A stretch of DNA of 64,000 bases, from assembly GCF_003614435.1 (NCBI RefSeq), contig NZ_CP025546.1, forward strand, positions 4,092,001 to 4,156,000, written 5' to 3'. A model generated the notes under the pieces. The model was not told where the DNA came from. It was given only the letters and a program-made list of their open reading frames with translations, and ran no database searches. How positions within the stretch are numbered: the stretch's first letter is position 1; each line of letters opens with the position of its first letter. The position numbers and the translations under genes are program-made. The stretch comes from Mycobacterium paragordonae. Its GTDB lineage: Bacteria; Actinomycetota; Actinomycetes; Mycobacteriales; Mycobacteriaceae. Positions 18,795 through 27,728 of this stretch are shown piece after piece.

Positions 18795-19908
18795 GCCGCA
18801 GCCCAAGGTCCGCCTGCCCGAATCCAGCGTGGTGGTGCGCCCGGAGCCGATGGAATCGGCGACCTACAGCCAGTCGTCGCGACTGCAGGCGGCCGGGTTG
18901 CTGCCTGCCGTCGCGCTGTTCGAACAAGCGGCACACCAGGTCCCGTTGCCCAAACCCCCGCAACCGGTCGTCATCGCCGACTACGGCGCGGCCACGGGCC
19001 ACAATTCGCTGAAGCCGATGGCCACCGCGGTCGAGGTGTTACGGGGCCGCACCCGCCACGATCACGCCATCCTGGTGGCCCACACCGATGTGCCGGAGAA
19101 CGACTTCACCGCACTCTTCAACACGCTGTCCGACGACCCGGACAGCTATCTGAACAACGACACGGCCAGTTTCACCTCCGCGATCGGCCGGTCGTTCTAC
19201 CAGCAGATCCTGCCGACCTGCACCGTCAACCTCGGGTGGTCGTCCTGGGCGATCCAGTGGCTGAGCCGCGTCCCCGAAGGCGCGCCAGAGGTGGCCGACC
19301 ACGTACAGATCGCGTTCAGCAGCAACACCGAGGCGCGGCGCGCCTACGAGCATCAATCCGCGCTGGACTGGAATGACTTCGTCGCGTTCCGGGGCCGGGA
19401 ACTGTGTCCCGGCGGCCGGTTGGTGGTGCTCACCATGGCCCTCGATGACGACGGCGAATTCGGTTACCGCCCGCTGAACGAGGCCCTGATGGCGACGCTG
19501 GAAGAGCTTGCCGAACACGGCCTGGTGCGCCGGGAAGAGATGCGGCGCATGGTGATTCCCGTGGTGGCCCGCACCGAGAAAGACTTCCGCGCTCCGTTCG
19601 CACCGCGCGGGTGGTTCGAGAGCCTGACGATCGAGCATCTCGACATGTTCAACGCCGATGACCGGTTCTGGGCCAGATACGAAAAGGATTCGGACGCAGA
19701 GGCTTTCGGCGCGCAGTGGGCCGCGTTCGCCCGGGCTGCGCTGTTTCCGACCCTGCGGGCGGGCTTGAGCGGCGGATTCAACGACCCGCGCGGAGCGGAC
19801 TTCATCGACCGGCTCGAAGCCGGTGTCGCCGAGCGCCTGGCCAAGGCGCCGGAGCCGATGCGCATTCCGCTGGCGTCCCTGGTGTTGGCCAAGCGGGAAT
19901 CGCGGTAA
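18769..19908 (+). CDS. SABATH-like SAM-dependent carboxyl methyltransferase
   Basis: 379 aa from GTG 18769 (ATG 18721 or 18727 are alternatives). The order of motifs follows plant salicylate/benzoate carboxyl methyltransferases: [14 protein letters not shown] near the N-terminus, SAM motif [13 protein letters not shown], then the Asn/Asp segment [15 protein letters not shown], and a C-terminal alpha cap. Such enzymes make methyl esters of small carboxylic acids. The GTG overlaps the SDR end by 26 bp and has GGAAAG 8 bp upstream, so the two are coupled. The acid substrate is not predictable. Confidence 0.8.
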   Translation: MSATPRRTEPQPKVRLPESSVVVRPEPMESATYSQSSRLQAAGLLPAVALFEQAAHQVPLPKPPQPVVIADYGAATGHNSLKPMATAVEVLRGRTRHDHAILVAHTDVPENDFTALFNTLSDDPDSYLNNDTASFTSAIGRSFYQQILPTCTVNLGWSSWAIQWLSRVPEGAPEVADHVQIAFSSNTEARRAYEHQSALDWNDFVAFRGRELCPGGRLVVLTMALDDDGEFGYRPLNEALMATLEELAEHGLVRREEMRRMVIPVVARTEKDFRAPFAPRGWFESLTIEHLDMFNADDRFWARYEKDSDAEAFGAQWAAFARAALFPTLRAGLSGGFNDPRGADFIDRLEAGVAERLAKAPEPMRIPLASLVLAKRESR

Positions 19909-19989
19909 CGGGAGTTTCGGCGCGACGCCGGTGTGGTAACCCTCACTTTGGGTCGGGTCGCATAGCAACTCCTTAAGGGGGCCACACGT

Positions 19990-20688
19990 ATGAGCGCGCA
20001 CGAGGACGAATCGGCTGGTCAGGACGCCAGCAAGACGGATGACGGTGCCGTGAGTACTGCCGAGGCCGACACAAGAGACGACGAGAACAGCTCCGACGAC
20101 GAGAACAGCTCCGGTGCACAGGGCACCTCCGAAAAGCCAGAGCCGGACGAAGAGGCCAAAGAAAAGGCCGCCGAGATGATGACGGCCTATGAGGACAAGC
20201 CGACACTCGTGCTGCCCGGGTCCGGCAAGACCATCACCGGCACCGCGGTCAACGATTGGCTCGACGACGACGGCAACCCCAAGTACGCCGAAGACGAGGA
20301 CTCTCCTGCGGCCAAGGCCAAATCCGAGGGGTCGAAGGCCACCGACAAGGACGAGACAGACGAGTCCTCGTCGAGGGAGCACGCCGGCAAGGGCGAAACC
20401 GGCAAGGACGACACCAGCCAGGACGACACAGGCGACAACGACGGCGGCGGGCGGGCCAAGAACACCGCGGAAAGCGAGCGGGCGGCCAACGCCGACGAAA
20501 CTGCCGAGGACGAGCAGAAGTCGATTGAACAGCTGAACGAAGAAGCCGAACAACGGGTCAAAGACAACCTCGATAAGGACAAAGAGTTCAACAAGGAGAT
20601 CTTGGAGGCGACCAAGCAGGACCGCGAGGACCGGGAGAAGGCCTCCGAAAAGGACTCGGAAAAGACATCCGAAAAAGCGAAGGCCTAG
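19990..20688 (+). CDS. Highly acidic, disordered hypothetical protein
   Basis: 232 aa dominated by Asp, Glu, Lys, Ser and Thr. The only globular-looking part is around residues 60-105, with TLVLPGSGKTITGTAVNDWL and a following acidic stretch. The last 70 residues are charged and would form a long helix or coiled coil. No signal peptide or membrane segment. The stop overlaps, in CTAG, the stop of the convergent Hsp70-like gene. Function unknown. Confidence 0.75.
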   Translation: MSAHEDESAGQDASKTDDGAVSTAEADTRDDENSSDDENSSGAQGTSEKPEPDEEAKEKAAEMMTAYEDKPTLVLPGSGKTITGTAVNDWLDDDGNPKYAEDEDSPAAKAKSEGSKATDKDETDESSSREHAGKGETGKDDTSQDDTGDNDGGGRAKNTAESERAANADETAEDEQKSIEQLNEEAEQRVKDNLDKDKEFNKEILEATKQDREDREKASEKDSEKTSEKAKA

Positions 20689-22517
20689 CGCAAGCTGATT
20701 CCCGGGATCTGCGGTAGCCCCGGTATCTGGGGCAGCTGCGGAATAGCCGGCGGCGCAGGAGGATTCGGGTTCGCAGGACCCGGAAGCTGCGGGACCTGCG
20801 GTACCGCCGGCGGGGTGGTCACCGGTGGCTGGGTGGTCACCGGTGGCTGCGTGGTCACCGGCGGCGGGACCGTGGTGGTCACGGGTGCGGGCGCCTCGCT
20901 CGTCGGCGGCGGCGCCTGCGTGGCCGGTGGCGCCTGTTGCGTCTGCGGAGGCGGCGCGGGCGCCTGAGTCGTCTGCGCGGGCTCGGGCGTCGAGGCCGGC
21001 GGCGGCTCGGGACTGGGACTCTCGGAGGAGGCCGGCGGGGGCGGCGCGGAGCTGCGAGGGGTGGTGTTCACCCCGGGCGACTTGGTGCCTTTGTTGTCGT
21101 GCGAGGTCAGCCCGATCGCCACCGCGGTGCCGACCAGCAACACCGCCACGATTGTGCTGATGATGATCACCGCGGGCAGCCGGTACCACGGAATCGGTGA
21201 GGCCTTCGGTTCGGGTTCCGGGCGCTCTTCGTGCTCGAACTTCATCTGCGGACGGGCGGCCGTGTAGCCGGAGCCCGATCCGGAGCCGGAATCCGCCCCG
21301 ACTGCCGGCATCACCCGCGACTCGTCCTGGGCTTCCGACCAGGCCAGCGCGGGCTGCATTGCCGATACCGGGGCGGCGGCAGGCACGTCCTGGTAGTCCT
21401 CCGCGGGCGGCTCCGGCGCCGCCACCAACGGCGCGAGGGGCGGGGCCGGCGTCAACGTCGTCGCGCTGATGTCAGCGGGGCCGCGCGCGGCGCGCAGCGC
21501 ACCGCCGATCGCGGCGGTCAACTGCGGGCGCGGCGTGGTGATCACTGGCACCCCGAACCGTCCGGACAGCGAGGTGGTCACCGCCGGGATGTTGGCGCCG
21601 CCGCCGAATGTGGCGATCGCGACCAAGCCAGATGCGTTGCGGCGCAACGATTCTTCCAGAACGCTGAGCACCCCGGTCAGCGAAGCGCGGATCGTTTCCT
21701 CGAGTTCGTTGCGGGTGAGCCGGATTTCTCCGCGCGATCCCGGCACCGCTTCGGCGAGCGTGGTCGCCGTTGTCACCGAGAGCCGCTCTTTGGCGCCGCG
21801 GCAGGCGGCCCGCAACTTGGTCAACGATCCGATCGCCGCGGTGGCGGACGGATCGAAGGAGCCCGTGGCGGGCATTTCGGCCATGACGTAGCTCAGCAGA
21901 GACTGGTCGACCAGATCACCGGAGAAGTCGTGATGGCGGACGGTCGGGCCCAGCGGCTGGTAGTCGGCCGCGGCGTCGACCAGGGTGATACTGGTTCCGC
22001 TGCCGCCGAAATCGCACACCGCGACGGTTCCCTGTGCCGGTATGCCGGGGTTGGCCCGCACCGCGAACAGTGCGGCCGCGGCGTCGGGGATCAAGGTGAC
22101 CGGCGTGGCCTGGTGCGACCACTCCGACACCCGGCTCACCGCGCCGCCCAGCGCGTCGACGGCCGCCGGCGCCCAGTGGGCCGGATAGGTCACCGCAACG
22201 TTGTCGGGAAGTGCGCGGCCCCCGGTGGCCGCATAGGCCAGCGCCCGCAACGCGTCGGCGACCAGGGCCTCGCTGCGGTGCACGGAACCGTCGGCCGCCA
22301 CGATGCCCACCCGGTCGCCCACCCGGTCCACGAAGTCGGTGATCACCAGACCTGGTTCGTCCAGCCGGGGATTCTCCGAGGGGATCCCGACCTCGGGCGG
22401 ACGCTGCCGGTAGAGGGTTACGACGGGTTTGCGGGTGAGGGCGTGGTCGGGCGTGACGGCGGCCAGGTTCGTGGCACCGATCGACAGACCCAGCGCGGGC
22501 CTAGCTCCATCTGCCAT
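20685..22517 (-). CDS. Membrane-anchored Hsp70/actin-fold protein with Pro-rich tail (Rv2264c-like)
   Basis: 610 aa. Residues 1-360 have an Hsp70-type actin fold: phosphate-1 loop LSIGATNLAAV, phosphate-2 VAVCDFGGSGTS, and adenosine motif IATFGGGANIPAV. There is no substrate-binding domain. A linker leads to one transmembrane helix (about 445-467), then a Pro/Thr-rich tail with PPVTTQ repeats. The ATPase domain would be cytoplasmic and the tail outside. It matches the Pro-rich protein Rv2264c in synteny. Role unknown; envelope-linked chaperone or cytoskeletal function is possible. Confidence 0.87.
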   Translation of the reverse strand: MADGARPALGLSIGATNLAAVTPDHALTRKPVVTLYRQRPPEVGIPSENPRLDEPGLVITDFVDRVGDRVGIVAADGSVHRSEALVADALRALAYAATGGRALPDNVAVTYPAHWAPAAVDALGGAVSRVSEWSHQATPVTLIPDAAAALFAVRANPGIPAQGTVAVCDFGGSGTSITLVDAAADYQPLGPTVRHHDFSGDLVDQSLLSYVMAEMPATGSFDPSATAAIGSLTKLRAACRGAKERLSVTTATTLAEAVPGSRGEIRLTRNELEETIRASLTGVLSVLEESLRRNASGLVAIATFGGGANIPAVTTSLSGRFGVPVITTPRPQLTAAIGGALRAARGPADISATTLTPAPPLAPLVAAPEPPAEDYQDVPAAAPVSAMQPALAWSEAQDESRVMPAVGADSGSGSGSGYTAARPQMKFEHEERPEPEPKASPIPWYRLPAVIIISTIVAVLLVGTAVAIGLTSHDNKGTKSPGVNTTPRSSAPPPPASSESPSPEPPPASTPEPAQTTQAPAPPPQTQQAPPATQAPPPTSEAPAPVTTTVPPPVTTQPPVTTQPPVTTPPAVPQVPQLPGPANPNPPAPPAIPQLPQIPGLPQIPGISLR

Positions 22518-22609
22518 CTGGCCTCACCCCCGTGTCCCCCGACTCATTTTCTCGGTAAAACCTATAGGCATTCTCAGTATCGGCTATGTGCCGGCTGTAT
22601 GAGCGCTGG

Positions 22610-23695
22610 TCAGCGGATCGTACCCGCGCCCGGGATCAGTGGCAGATCCAGCGCGGTCACCCAGCCCGGGGACAGCTCGTTGACCGCCGGGACGGCGTTG
22701 AGCGCCCGCAGGCCGGTCGCCAGGCATCCGGCGGCCGCGGCGTCCCGGCCCGAGCCGTCGGTGAAGCGGAACGCGGTTTCCTGGAAGATGCTGGGGGTGC
22801 CTTCGATGTCCACCCGGTACACGTCGTTGTCGTGGCCGGTCGGCCAGTCCGGGGCGGCGTCGAGGCCGATGCGGTTGACGTGCTCGAGCTGGATCCGCGT
22901 CTCGCCCTGGTAGAGCCCGTTGATGGTGAACCGGACGGCGGCGACGTTGCCCGCCTTGATGACGCCCTTGGCCGACTTGCGGTCAGTCGGTGTCACCCAC
23001 TTGTCCCAGGTGGTGGTCATCTCGTCGAGCATGATGCCGGCGGCGTGCGCGATCATCGGGACCGTGGCGCCCCACGCGAAGATCAGCACGTCGCGGTTCT
23101 CCAGCATCGGGCTGAACTCGGGTTCGCGGCCGATGCCCATCTCCCGCTCGTAGTCGCCTTCGTAGTTGGTGTAGTCCAGCAACTCGGAGGCGCGAACCCG
23201 TTTTACTTCTGAGCACAGGCCCATCAGGGTCAGCGGGAACAGGTCGTTGGCGAAGCCGGGGTCGATGCCGGTGGTGAAACAGGATGACTCCCCCAGCTCG
23301 CAGGCCTGGGTGATGGGGGTGATCCAATTCGGCGGGTTCTGCGGCATCGTCGGCCAGATCCACGGTGTCATCGCCGTGGAGCACACGTCGATACCGGCGC
23401 GCAGGAAGCGGGTGATCAGCGAGATGTTGTCCTTGGCGTGCATCGCCGTCGGGCCGTAGTGCACCAGCGCGTCGGGTTTCAGGGCGATCAGCGCGTCGAC
23501 GTCGTCGGTGGCGGTGACGCCGACCGGTTCGTCCATGCCGCAGATGTCGCCGACGTCGCGGCCCACCTTGTCCGGGTTGCTGACGCCGACGCCCACCAAC
23601 TCGAACAACGGATGCTTGACGATCTCGGGGATCACCATCCGGCCCACGAAGCCGGTGCCCCACACCACCACTCGCTTAACGCCGCGCTGCGTCAT
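22610..23695 (-). CDS. Dihydrodipicolinate reductase-like / diaminopentanoate dehydrogenase-like oxidoreductase
   Basis: 361 aa. N-terminal NAD(P) Rossmann motif VVVWGTGFVGRMVI, then the DapB-like segment LVGVGVSNPDKVGRDVG. The C-terminal domain holds TTGIDPGFANDLFP, a signature of the 2,4-diaminopentanoate dehydrogenase-like group that is greatly expanded in mycobacteria. It is not the lysine-pathway DapB, which is shorter. Substrate unknown. Transcribed ahead of, and 92 bp from, the Hsp70-like gene on the same strand. Confidence 0.82.
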   Translation of the reverse strand: MTQRGVKRVVVWGTGFVGRMVIPEIVKHPLFELVGVGVSNPDKVGRDVGDICGMDEPVGVTATDDVDALIALKPDALVHYGPTAMHAKDNISLITRFLRAGIDVCSTAMTPWIWPTMPQNPPNWITPITQACELGESSCFTTGIDPGFANDLFPLTLMGLCSEVKRVRASELLDYTNYEGDYEREMGIGREPEFSPMLENRDVLIFAWGATVPMIAHAAGIMLDEMTTTWDKWVTPTDRKSAKGVIKAGNVAAVRFTINGLYQGETRIQLEHVNRIGLDAAPDWPTGHDNDVYRVDIEGTPSIFQETAFRFTDGSGRDAAAAGCLATGLRALNAVPAVNELSPGWVTALDLPLIPGAGTIR

Positions 23696-23845
23696 CGATC
23701 AGCCACCTCTTTCGTTTATCGCTTCACCCTAAGCGGGCGGCGAAGCGACATCTAGCATCGGACCGTGCCGGCGGCACCGGAGCGGGCGCTCGGTGCGCCG
23801 CTAAAGCGGGCAAACCTCTGGTGTGGCGCCGCGGGTGATGACACG

Positions 23846-24211
23846 ATGACAACCATGACCATCCGTCGCGCAGCTTCGATCCTGATTGCCACCGGCACCG
23901 CCTTCGGAGCCACCTACGGTGTGGCGCACGCGGATCCTTTCAAACCGCCGGGCGCCTTCCCCCAGGTTCACTATGAGGTCAGCGGTACCGGCATGGCCGA
24001 ATACATCTCGTACCAAACCGAACACGGCCAGCAACGCGCGGTGAACGTGCCGCTGCCGTGGTCCACGGACTTCCAGGGCTTCGGCGGTCAGGTCTTTGTG
24101 CTGAGCGCGCAGGGGCAGGGCACGATCGCCTGCAAGATCGTGGTGGACGGCAACACGGTCAATGACGCGCACTCGACGGGGACCCCCGGACACGCGATGT
24201 GTTCGCACTGA
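23846..24211 (+). CDS. Secreted MmpS-like protein
   Basis: 121 aa from ATG 23846. A signal peptide ends near VAHADPF (about residue 30). The mature domain resembles the extracytoplasmic part of MmpS proteins: YEVSGTGMAEYISYQTEHG, a central VNVPLPWSTDF, and the Cys pair GTIACKIVVDG and AMCSH. True MmpS proteins keep an N-terminal membrane anchor beside MmpL transporters, and no mmpL gene lies here, so this is a stand-alone secreted relative. Its stop lies in a tandem repeat. Confidence 0.8.
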   Translation: MTTMTIRRAASILIATGTAFGATYGVAHADPFKPPGAFPQVHYEVSGTGMAEYISYQTEHGQQRAVNVPLPWSTDFQGFGGQVFVLSAQGQGTIACKIVVDGNTVNDAHSTGTPGHAMCSH

Positions 24212-24282
24212 GGCGGTCTCGCACGAAGGCGGTCTCACACTGAGGCGGTCTCGCACGAAGGCGGTCTCGACGGAAGCGGTCT
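24206..24282 (+). repeat. Tandem repeat of a 32-bp unit
   Basis: Two 32-bp units (24206-24237 and 24238-24269) differ only in the last base, followed by a degenerate third part to 24282. Each unit is itself two 15-17 bp subrepeats around AGGCGGTCTC. It starts on the stop codon of the MmpS-like gene and runs towards the cyp124 leader, a VNTR-type arrangement. Confidence 0.85.
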
Positions 24283-24298
24283 AGGCTCGCCGGTGGCA

Positions 24299-24327
24299 CC
24301 TCCTCAACGGTGAGGAGGCAAAGGAGG
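24299..24327 (+). promoter_or_regulatory. Hairpin with duplicated Shine-Dalgarno before cyp124
   Basis: CCTCCTCA (24299-24306) pairs perfectly with TGAGGAGG (24311-24318) around a 4-base loop. A second AGGAGG (24322-24327) lies 4 bp before the cyp124 ATG at 24332. The CCTCCT arm could pair with either AGGAGG, so it could expose or mask the ribosome site. Switching is inference; the two pairings are seen in sequence. Confidence 0.5.
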
Positions 24328-24331
24328 ATGC

Positions 24332-25627
24332 ATGGACCTCAAGACTGACGCGCACTCTGGCCTCAAGCCCAGGGCGAACGGGACACCGCCGCCCGAGATT
24401 CCGCTGGCCGACATCGCACTGGGATCGCTGGATTTCTGGGCACTCGATGACGACTACCGCGACGGCGCCTTCGCCACCTTGCGTCGCGAGGCCCCGATCT
24501 CGTTCTGGCCCGCGATCGAAATGGAAGGTTTCACCGGCGGGAACGGGCACTGGGCGCTGACCAGGCTGGACGACGTGTTCTTCGCCAGCCGCCACCCCGA
24601 GGTGTTCAGCTCCAGCCCCAACATCACCATCAACGATCAGACGCCGGAACTGGCCGAGTACTTCGGCTCGATGATCGTGATGGACGACCCGCGCCATCAG
24701 CGGCTGCGCTCCATCGTCAGCCGGGCGTTCACGCCGAAAGTGGTGGCCCGCATCGAAGCCTCGGTGCGGGATCGCGCTCACCAGCTGGTGACGTCGATGA
24801 TGGCCAATCATCCCGATCGGCGGGCCGACCTGGTGAGCGAGATCGCCGGGCCGCTGCCGTTGCAGATCATCTGCGACATGATGGGCATCCCCGAAGACGA
24901 CCACCAGAAGATCTTCCACTGGACCAACGTGATTCTTGGCTTCGGCGACCCCGACCTGGCCACCGATTTCGGTGAATTCCTTCAGGTTTCGATGGACATC
25001 GGCGCATATGCGACTGCGCTCGCCGAGGACCGGCGGGTGAATCATCACGACGACCTGACCACCGCCCTGGTGGAAGCTGAGGTTAACGACGAGCGGTTGT
25101 CGTCGTCGGAGATCGCGATGTTCTTCATCCTGCTCGTGGTGGCCGGCAACGAGACCACCCGCAACGCGATCAGTCACGGGGTGCTTGCGCTGTCCCGCTA
25201 TCCCGAGGAGCGGGACAAGTGGTGGGCCGACTACGACGGCCTGGCGCACACAGCCACCGAGGAGATCGTGCGGTGGGCGTCACCGGTGGTATACATGCGC
25301 CGGACGCTGACCCGTGATTTCGAGTTGTCCGGCACCAAACTGGCTGAGGGCGACAAGGTTTCGCTGTGGTACTGCTCGGCTAACCGGGATGAGTCGAAGT
25401 TCGCCGACCCGTGGCGGTTCGACGTGGCACGCAACCCCAACCCACACGTCGGGTTCGGCGGCGGCGGCGCCCATTTCTGTCTCGGGGCCAACCTGGCCCG
25501 CCGCGAAATCCGGGTGGTGTTCGACGAGTTACGCCGCGAGATGCCCGATATCGTGGCGACGGCGGAACCGCGGCGACTGCTGTCGCAGTTCATTCACGGC
25601 ATCAAGGTGCTGCCGGTCACGTGGTAG
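24332..25627 (+). CDS. cyp124: Cytochrome P450 CYP124
   Basis: 431 aa and very close to M. tuberculosis CYP124 (Rv2266). That enzyme omega-hydroxylates methyl-branched lipids and also oxidises cholesterol side chains. Heme-ligand Cys383 lies in FGGGGAHFCLG. The I-helix oxygen motif AGNETTRN starts at residue 271. The K-helix ExxR is in TEEIVRW. ATG 24332 follows an AGGAGG. Its 3' end overlaps the convergent methyltransferase gene by 11 bp. The redox partner is not encoded nearby. Confidence 0.95.
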   Translation: MDLKTDAHSGLKPRANGTPPPEIPLADIALGSLDFWALDDDYRDGAFATLRREAPISFWPAIEMEGFTGGNGHWALTRLDDVFFASRHPEVFSSSPNITINDQTPELAEYFGSMIVMDDPRHQRLRSIVSRAFTPKVVARIEASVRDRAHQLVTSMMANHPDRRADLVSEIAGPLPLQIICDMMGIPEDDHQKIFHWTNVILGFGDPDLATDFGEFLQVSMDIGAYATALAEDRRVNHHDDLTTALVEAEVNDERLSSSEIAMFFILLVVAGNETTRNAISHGVLALSRYPEERDKWWADYDGLAHTATEEIVRWASPVVYMRRTLTRDFELSGTKLAEGDKVSLWYCSANRDESKFADPWRFDVARNPNPHVGFGGGGAHFCLGANLARREIRVVFDELRREMPDIVATAEPRRLLSQFIHGIKVLPVTW

Positions 25628-26276
25628 CGCTGAGGTCGTAGACGATCAGCACCCGCGGGTATACCGTCAGCCACTCCGGTGATTGCGGAATCCGTTGCAC
25701 ACTAACGGCTTTGGTGGCGAGCCAGGCCAGCGCCTGACGATACTCGTCGAGGCGTGCCGGGCGGAACGGGTACCGGTGTGAGCGGTGCACGTGCGCCTGC
25801 AACGCGAGCTTGCCGACCAGTCCCTCGGGCAGGTCTTCGAACACGATGATGCGCCGGCGCGCGACGCGGTCGCATTCGGCGATCAGCCCGACCGGATCGT
25901 TGCTGTGGTGCAGCACCTCGTTGAGGATGACGTCGTCGAACGAGTTGTCCGGGAAAGGGATTGAGGTGCCGTCGAATTCAGCGAAGGGCAGGTCGGTCTG
26001 CCGGAAGTCCCGCACGTCGATGCCTTGCGGCACCACCCCGTACATGTCGCGCAGATAAGCCAACAGCAGCCCGGTGCCGCACCCGACGTCCAGCACGCTG
26101 TCGCCGTCGTCGACGCAATCCCGCAGGGCTTCAGCTTGTTCGCGGGCTTGTTCGCGTAACCGCACGGCAGGCTGCATGACATGCTGTGCTTCGGACAGGC
26201 GGCGGCGGAACATTTCGGCCAAACGTAGCACGAGACGCTGGACGACGGTTGTTCGCGGAAGGAGGCAACGGGACAT
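25617..26276 (-). CDS. Class I SAM-dependent methyltransferase
   Basis: About 219 aa from ATG 26276; ATG 26213 is an alternative. Motif I is VLDVGCGTGLLLAYL, followed by QGIDVRD and the post-II motif DDVILNEVLHHS, a Methyltransf_11-type core. No substrate clue. Its start lies one base from the GTG of the divergent transporter, so the two must share a tiny promoter region or the true start is further in. Converges with cyp124. Confidence 0.75.
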   Translation of the reverse strand: MSRCLLPRTTVVQRLVLRLAEMFRRRLSEAQHVMQPAVRLREQAREQAEALRDCVDDGDSVLDVGCGTGLLLAYLRDMYGVVPQGIDVRDFRQTDLPFAEFDGTSIPFPDNSFDDVILNEVLHHSNDPVGLIAECDRVARRRIIVFEDLPEGLVGKLALQAHVHRSHRYPFRPARLDEYRQALAWLATKAVSVQRIPQSPEWLTVYPRVLIVYDLSATT

Positions 26277-26277
26277 C

Positions 26278-27603
26278 GTGAACGTCAGGCGTATTGCGTT
26301 CGCGTGCATGGTAGGTACCACCGTCGAGTTCTACGACTTCTACATCTACGGCACCGCCGCGGCCCTGACGTTCCCGACGGTTTTCTTCCCGAACCTCAGC
26401 CCGGCGCTGGCGACGATCGCCTCGATGGGGACCTTCGCCGCCGCCTTCGTGTCCCGGCCGTTGGGTGGAGCGGTGTTCGGTCACTTCGGTGATCGCATCG
26501 GGCGCAAGGCGACATTGGTCGCCACGCTGCTGATCATGGGTTTGTCCACCGTGGCAGTCGGTCTCACGCCGGGTGCGGCGACGATCGGTGTGGCGGCGCC
26601 GTTGATCATGCTCGCGCTGCGCCTGCTGCAGGGGATCGCGGTCGGCGGCGAATGGGCCGGATCGGCGTTGCTGGCCGCCGAGTACGCGCCGGCGCACCAG
26701 CGCGGCCGCTACGGCATCTTCACCGCCGTCGGTGCCGGGATCGCGATGGTGCTGACCGGCGTCACCTTCCTGCTCGTCAATGCCACCGTCGGGGAGACGA
26801 GCCCGTCGTTCCTCAACTGGGGATGGCGAATTCCCTTCCTGCTCAGCGGCTTACTGGTGGCGTTCGCGTTGTATGTGCGGGTCAGCATCGAGGAGACCCC
26901 GGTGTTCAGCAACCAGAGTGCGCCGCCGCGGGTGCCGCTCGCCGAGGTGGTGCGCCAGCAGTGGCGCACCGTGTTGCTGGCCTCGGGCAGCTTCGTGGCG
27001 CTGTTCGCGTTCGTCTTCATGGCCGGCACCTACTTGACCAGTTACGCCCACAGTCAGTTAGGGCTCTCCCGCACCGCGATCCTGTTCGCCGGATTACTCG
27101 GTGGGCTGGTGTGGGTCGCGGTGGTACCGGTGTCGGCCGGATTGTCCGACCGGGTCGGGCGCCGTCCCGTCATGCTGTCCGGGTGGGCCGTGGCGTTGCC
27201 CTGGTCGTTCGCCGTGCTGCCGTTGATCGACGCCGATAAGCCGGCATTGTTCGCGGTGGCGATCGCCGCCACGTACGGGATTGCGGCCTTCGCCTACGCG
27301 CCCATGACATCGTTTGTGCCCGAACTGTTCACGACGTCACACCGCTACACCGGCGCCGGGCTGGCGATCAACATCTCCGGCATCCTCGGCGGCGCGGTTC
27401 CCCCGCTGATCGCCGAACCGCTCAGCGTGCGCTACGGCAGCTGGAGCATCGGGCTCATGCTGGCGGTGCTGGTGGCGGTCAGCCTGTGGTGTACGTATCG
27501 GCTGCCGGAGACCCGGGGGACGTCTCTGGACGACGTGATAGCGCCGGCGATATCACGTTCCGGCGGCAGTCATGCCGAGCTCCGCCGGGACGCAAGTGAC
27601 TGA
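26278..27603 (+). CDS. MFS transporter, metabolite:H+ symporter (MHS) type
   Basis: 441 aa with about 12 membrane helices. MHS features are the N-terminal VEFYDFYIYGTAAAL, the loop motif GHFGDRIGRKATL, the RLLQGIAVGGEWAG segment and a second loop SDRVGRRP. This group takes up organic acids, betaines or osmolytes such as shikimate or proline-betaine. GTG 26278 is chosen for its AAGGAGG 12 bp upstream; frames further upstream overlap the methyltransferase. The last codons contain a near-perfect 22-bp palindrome. Confidence 0.87.
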   Translation: MNVRRIAFACMVGTTVEFYDFYIYGTAAALTFPTVFFPNLSPALATIASMGTFAAAFVSRPLGGAVFGHFGDRIGRKATLVATLLIMGLSTVAVGLTPGAATIGVAAPLIMLALRLLQGIAVGGEWAGSALLAAEYAPAHQRGRYGIFTAVGAGIAMVLTGVTFLLVNATVGETSPSFLNWGWRIPFLLSGLLVAFALYVRVSIEETPVFSNQSAPPRVPLAEVVRQQWRTVLLASGSFVALFAFVFMAGTYLTSYAHSQLGLSRTAILFAGLLGGLVWVAVVPVSAGLSDRVGRRPVMLSGWAVALPWSFAVLPLIDADKPALFAVAIAATYGIAAFAYAPMTSFVPELFTTSHRYTGAGLAINISGILGGAVPPLIAEPLSVRYGSWSIGLMLAVLVAVSLWCTYRLPETRGTSLDDVIAPAISRSGGSHAELRRDASD

Positions 27604-27728
27604 TGTGACGAGGTCGATCGTCTGAGACCCGCACCGAGGTGCGGTGGACTCGAGTCACAACCGTCACTCTGGTCTCTGCAGGGCAAGGCATGATGCCGCT
27701 GCGATCGTGATAGCGCCCGCGATATCAC
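27534..27728. repeat. Two copies of a near-perfect palindrome
   Basis: GTGATAGCGCCGGCGATATC followed by AC (from 27535) and a one-mismatch copy at 27707-27728. Each is a 22-bp dyad with one or two mispairs. The first lies in the last codons of the transporter gene. The second covers the stop of the convergent potassium-channel gene. They bracket the 27604-27724 gap, which has no gene. Confidence 0.7.

Noticed and set aside
21231..22913. 560-aa plus-strand frame across the Hsp70-like gene
   Set aside because: Antisense frame typical of high-GC DNA; Arg/Gly-rich with no domain, while the minus strand encodes a recognisable ATPase fold.
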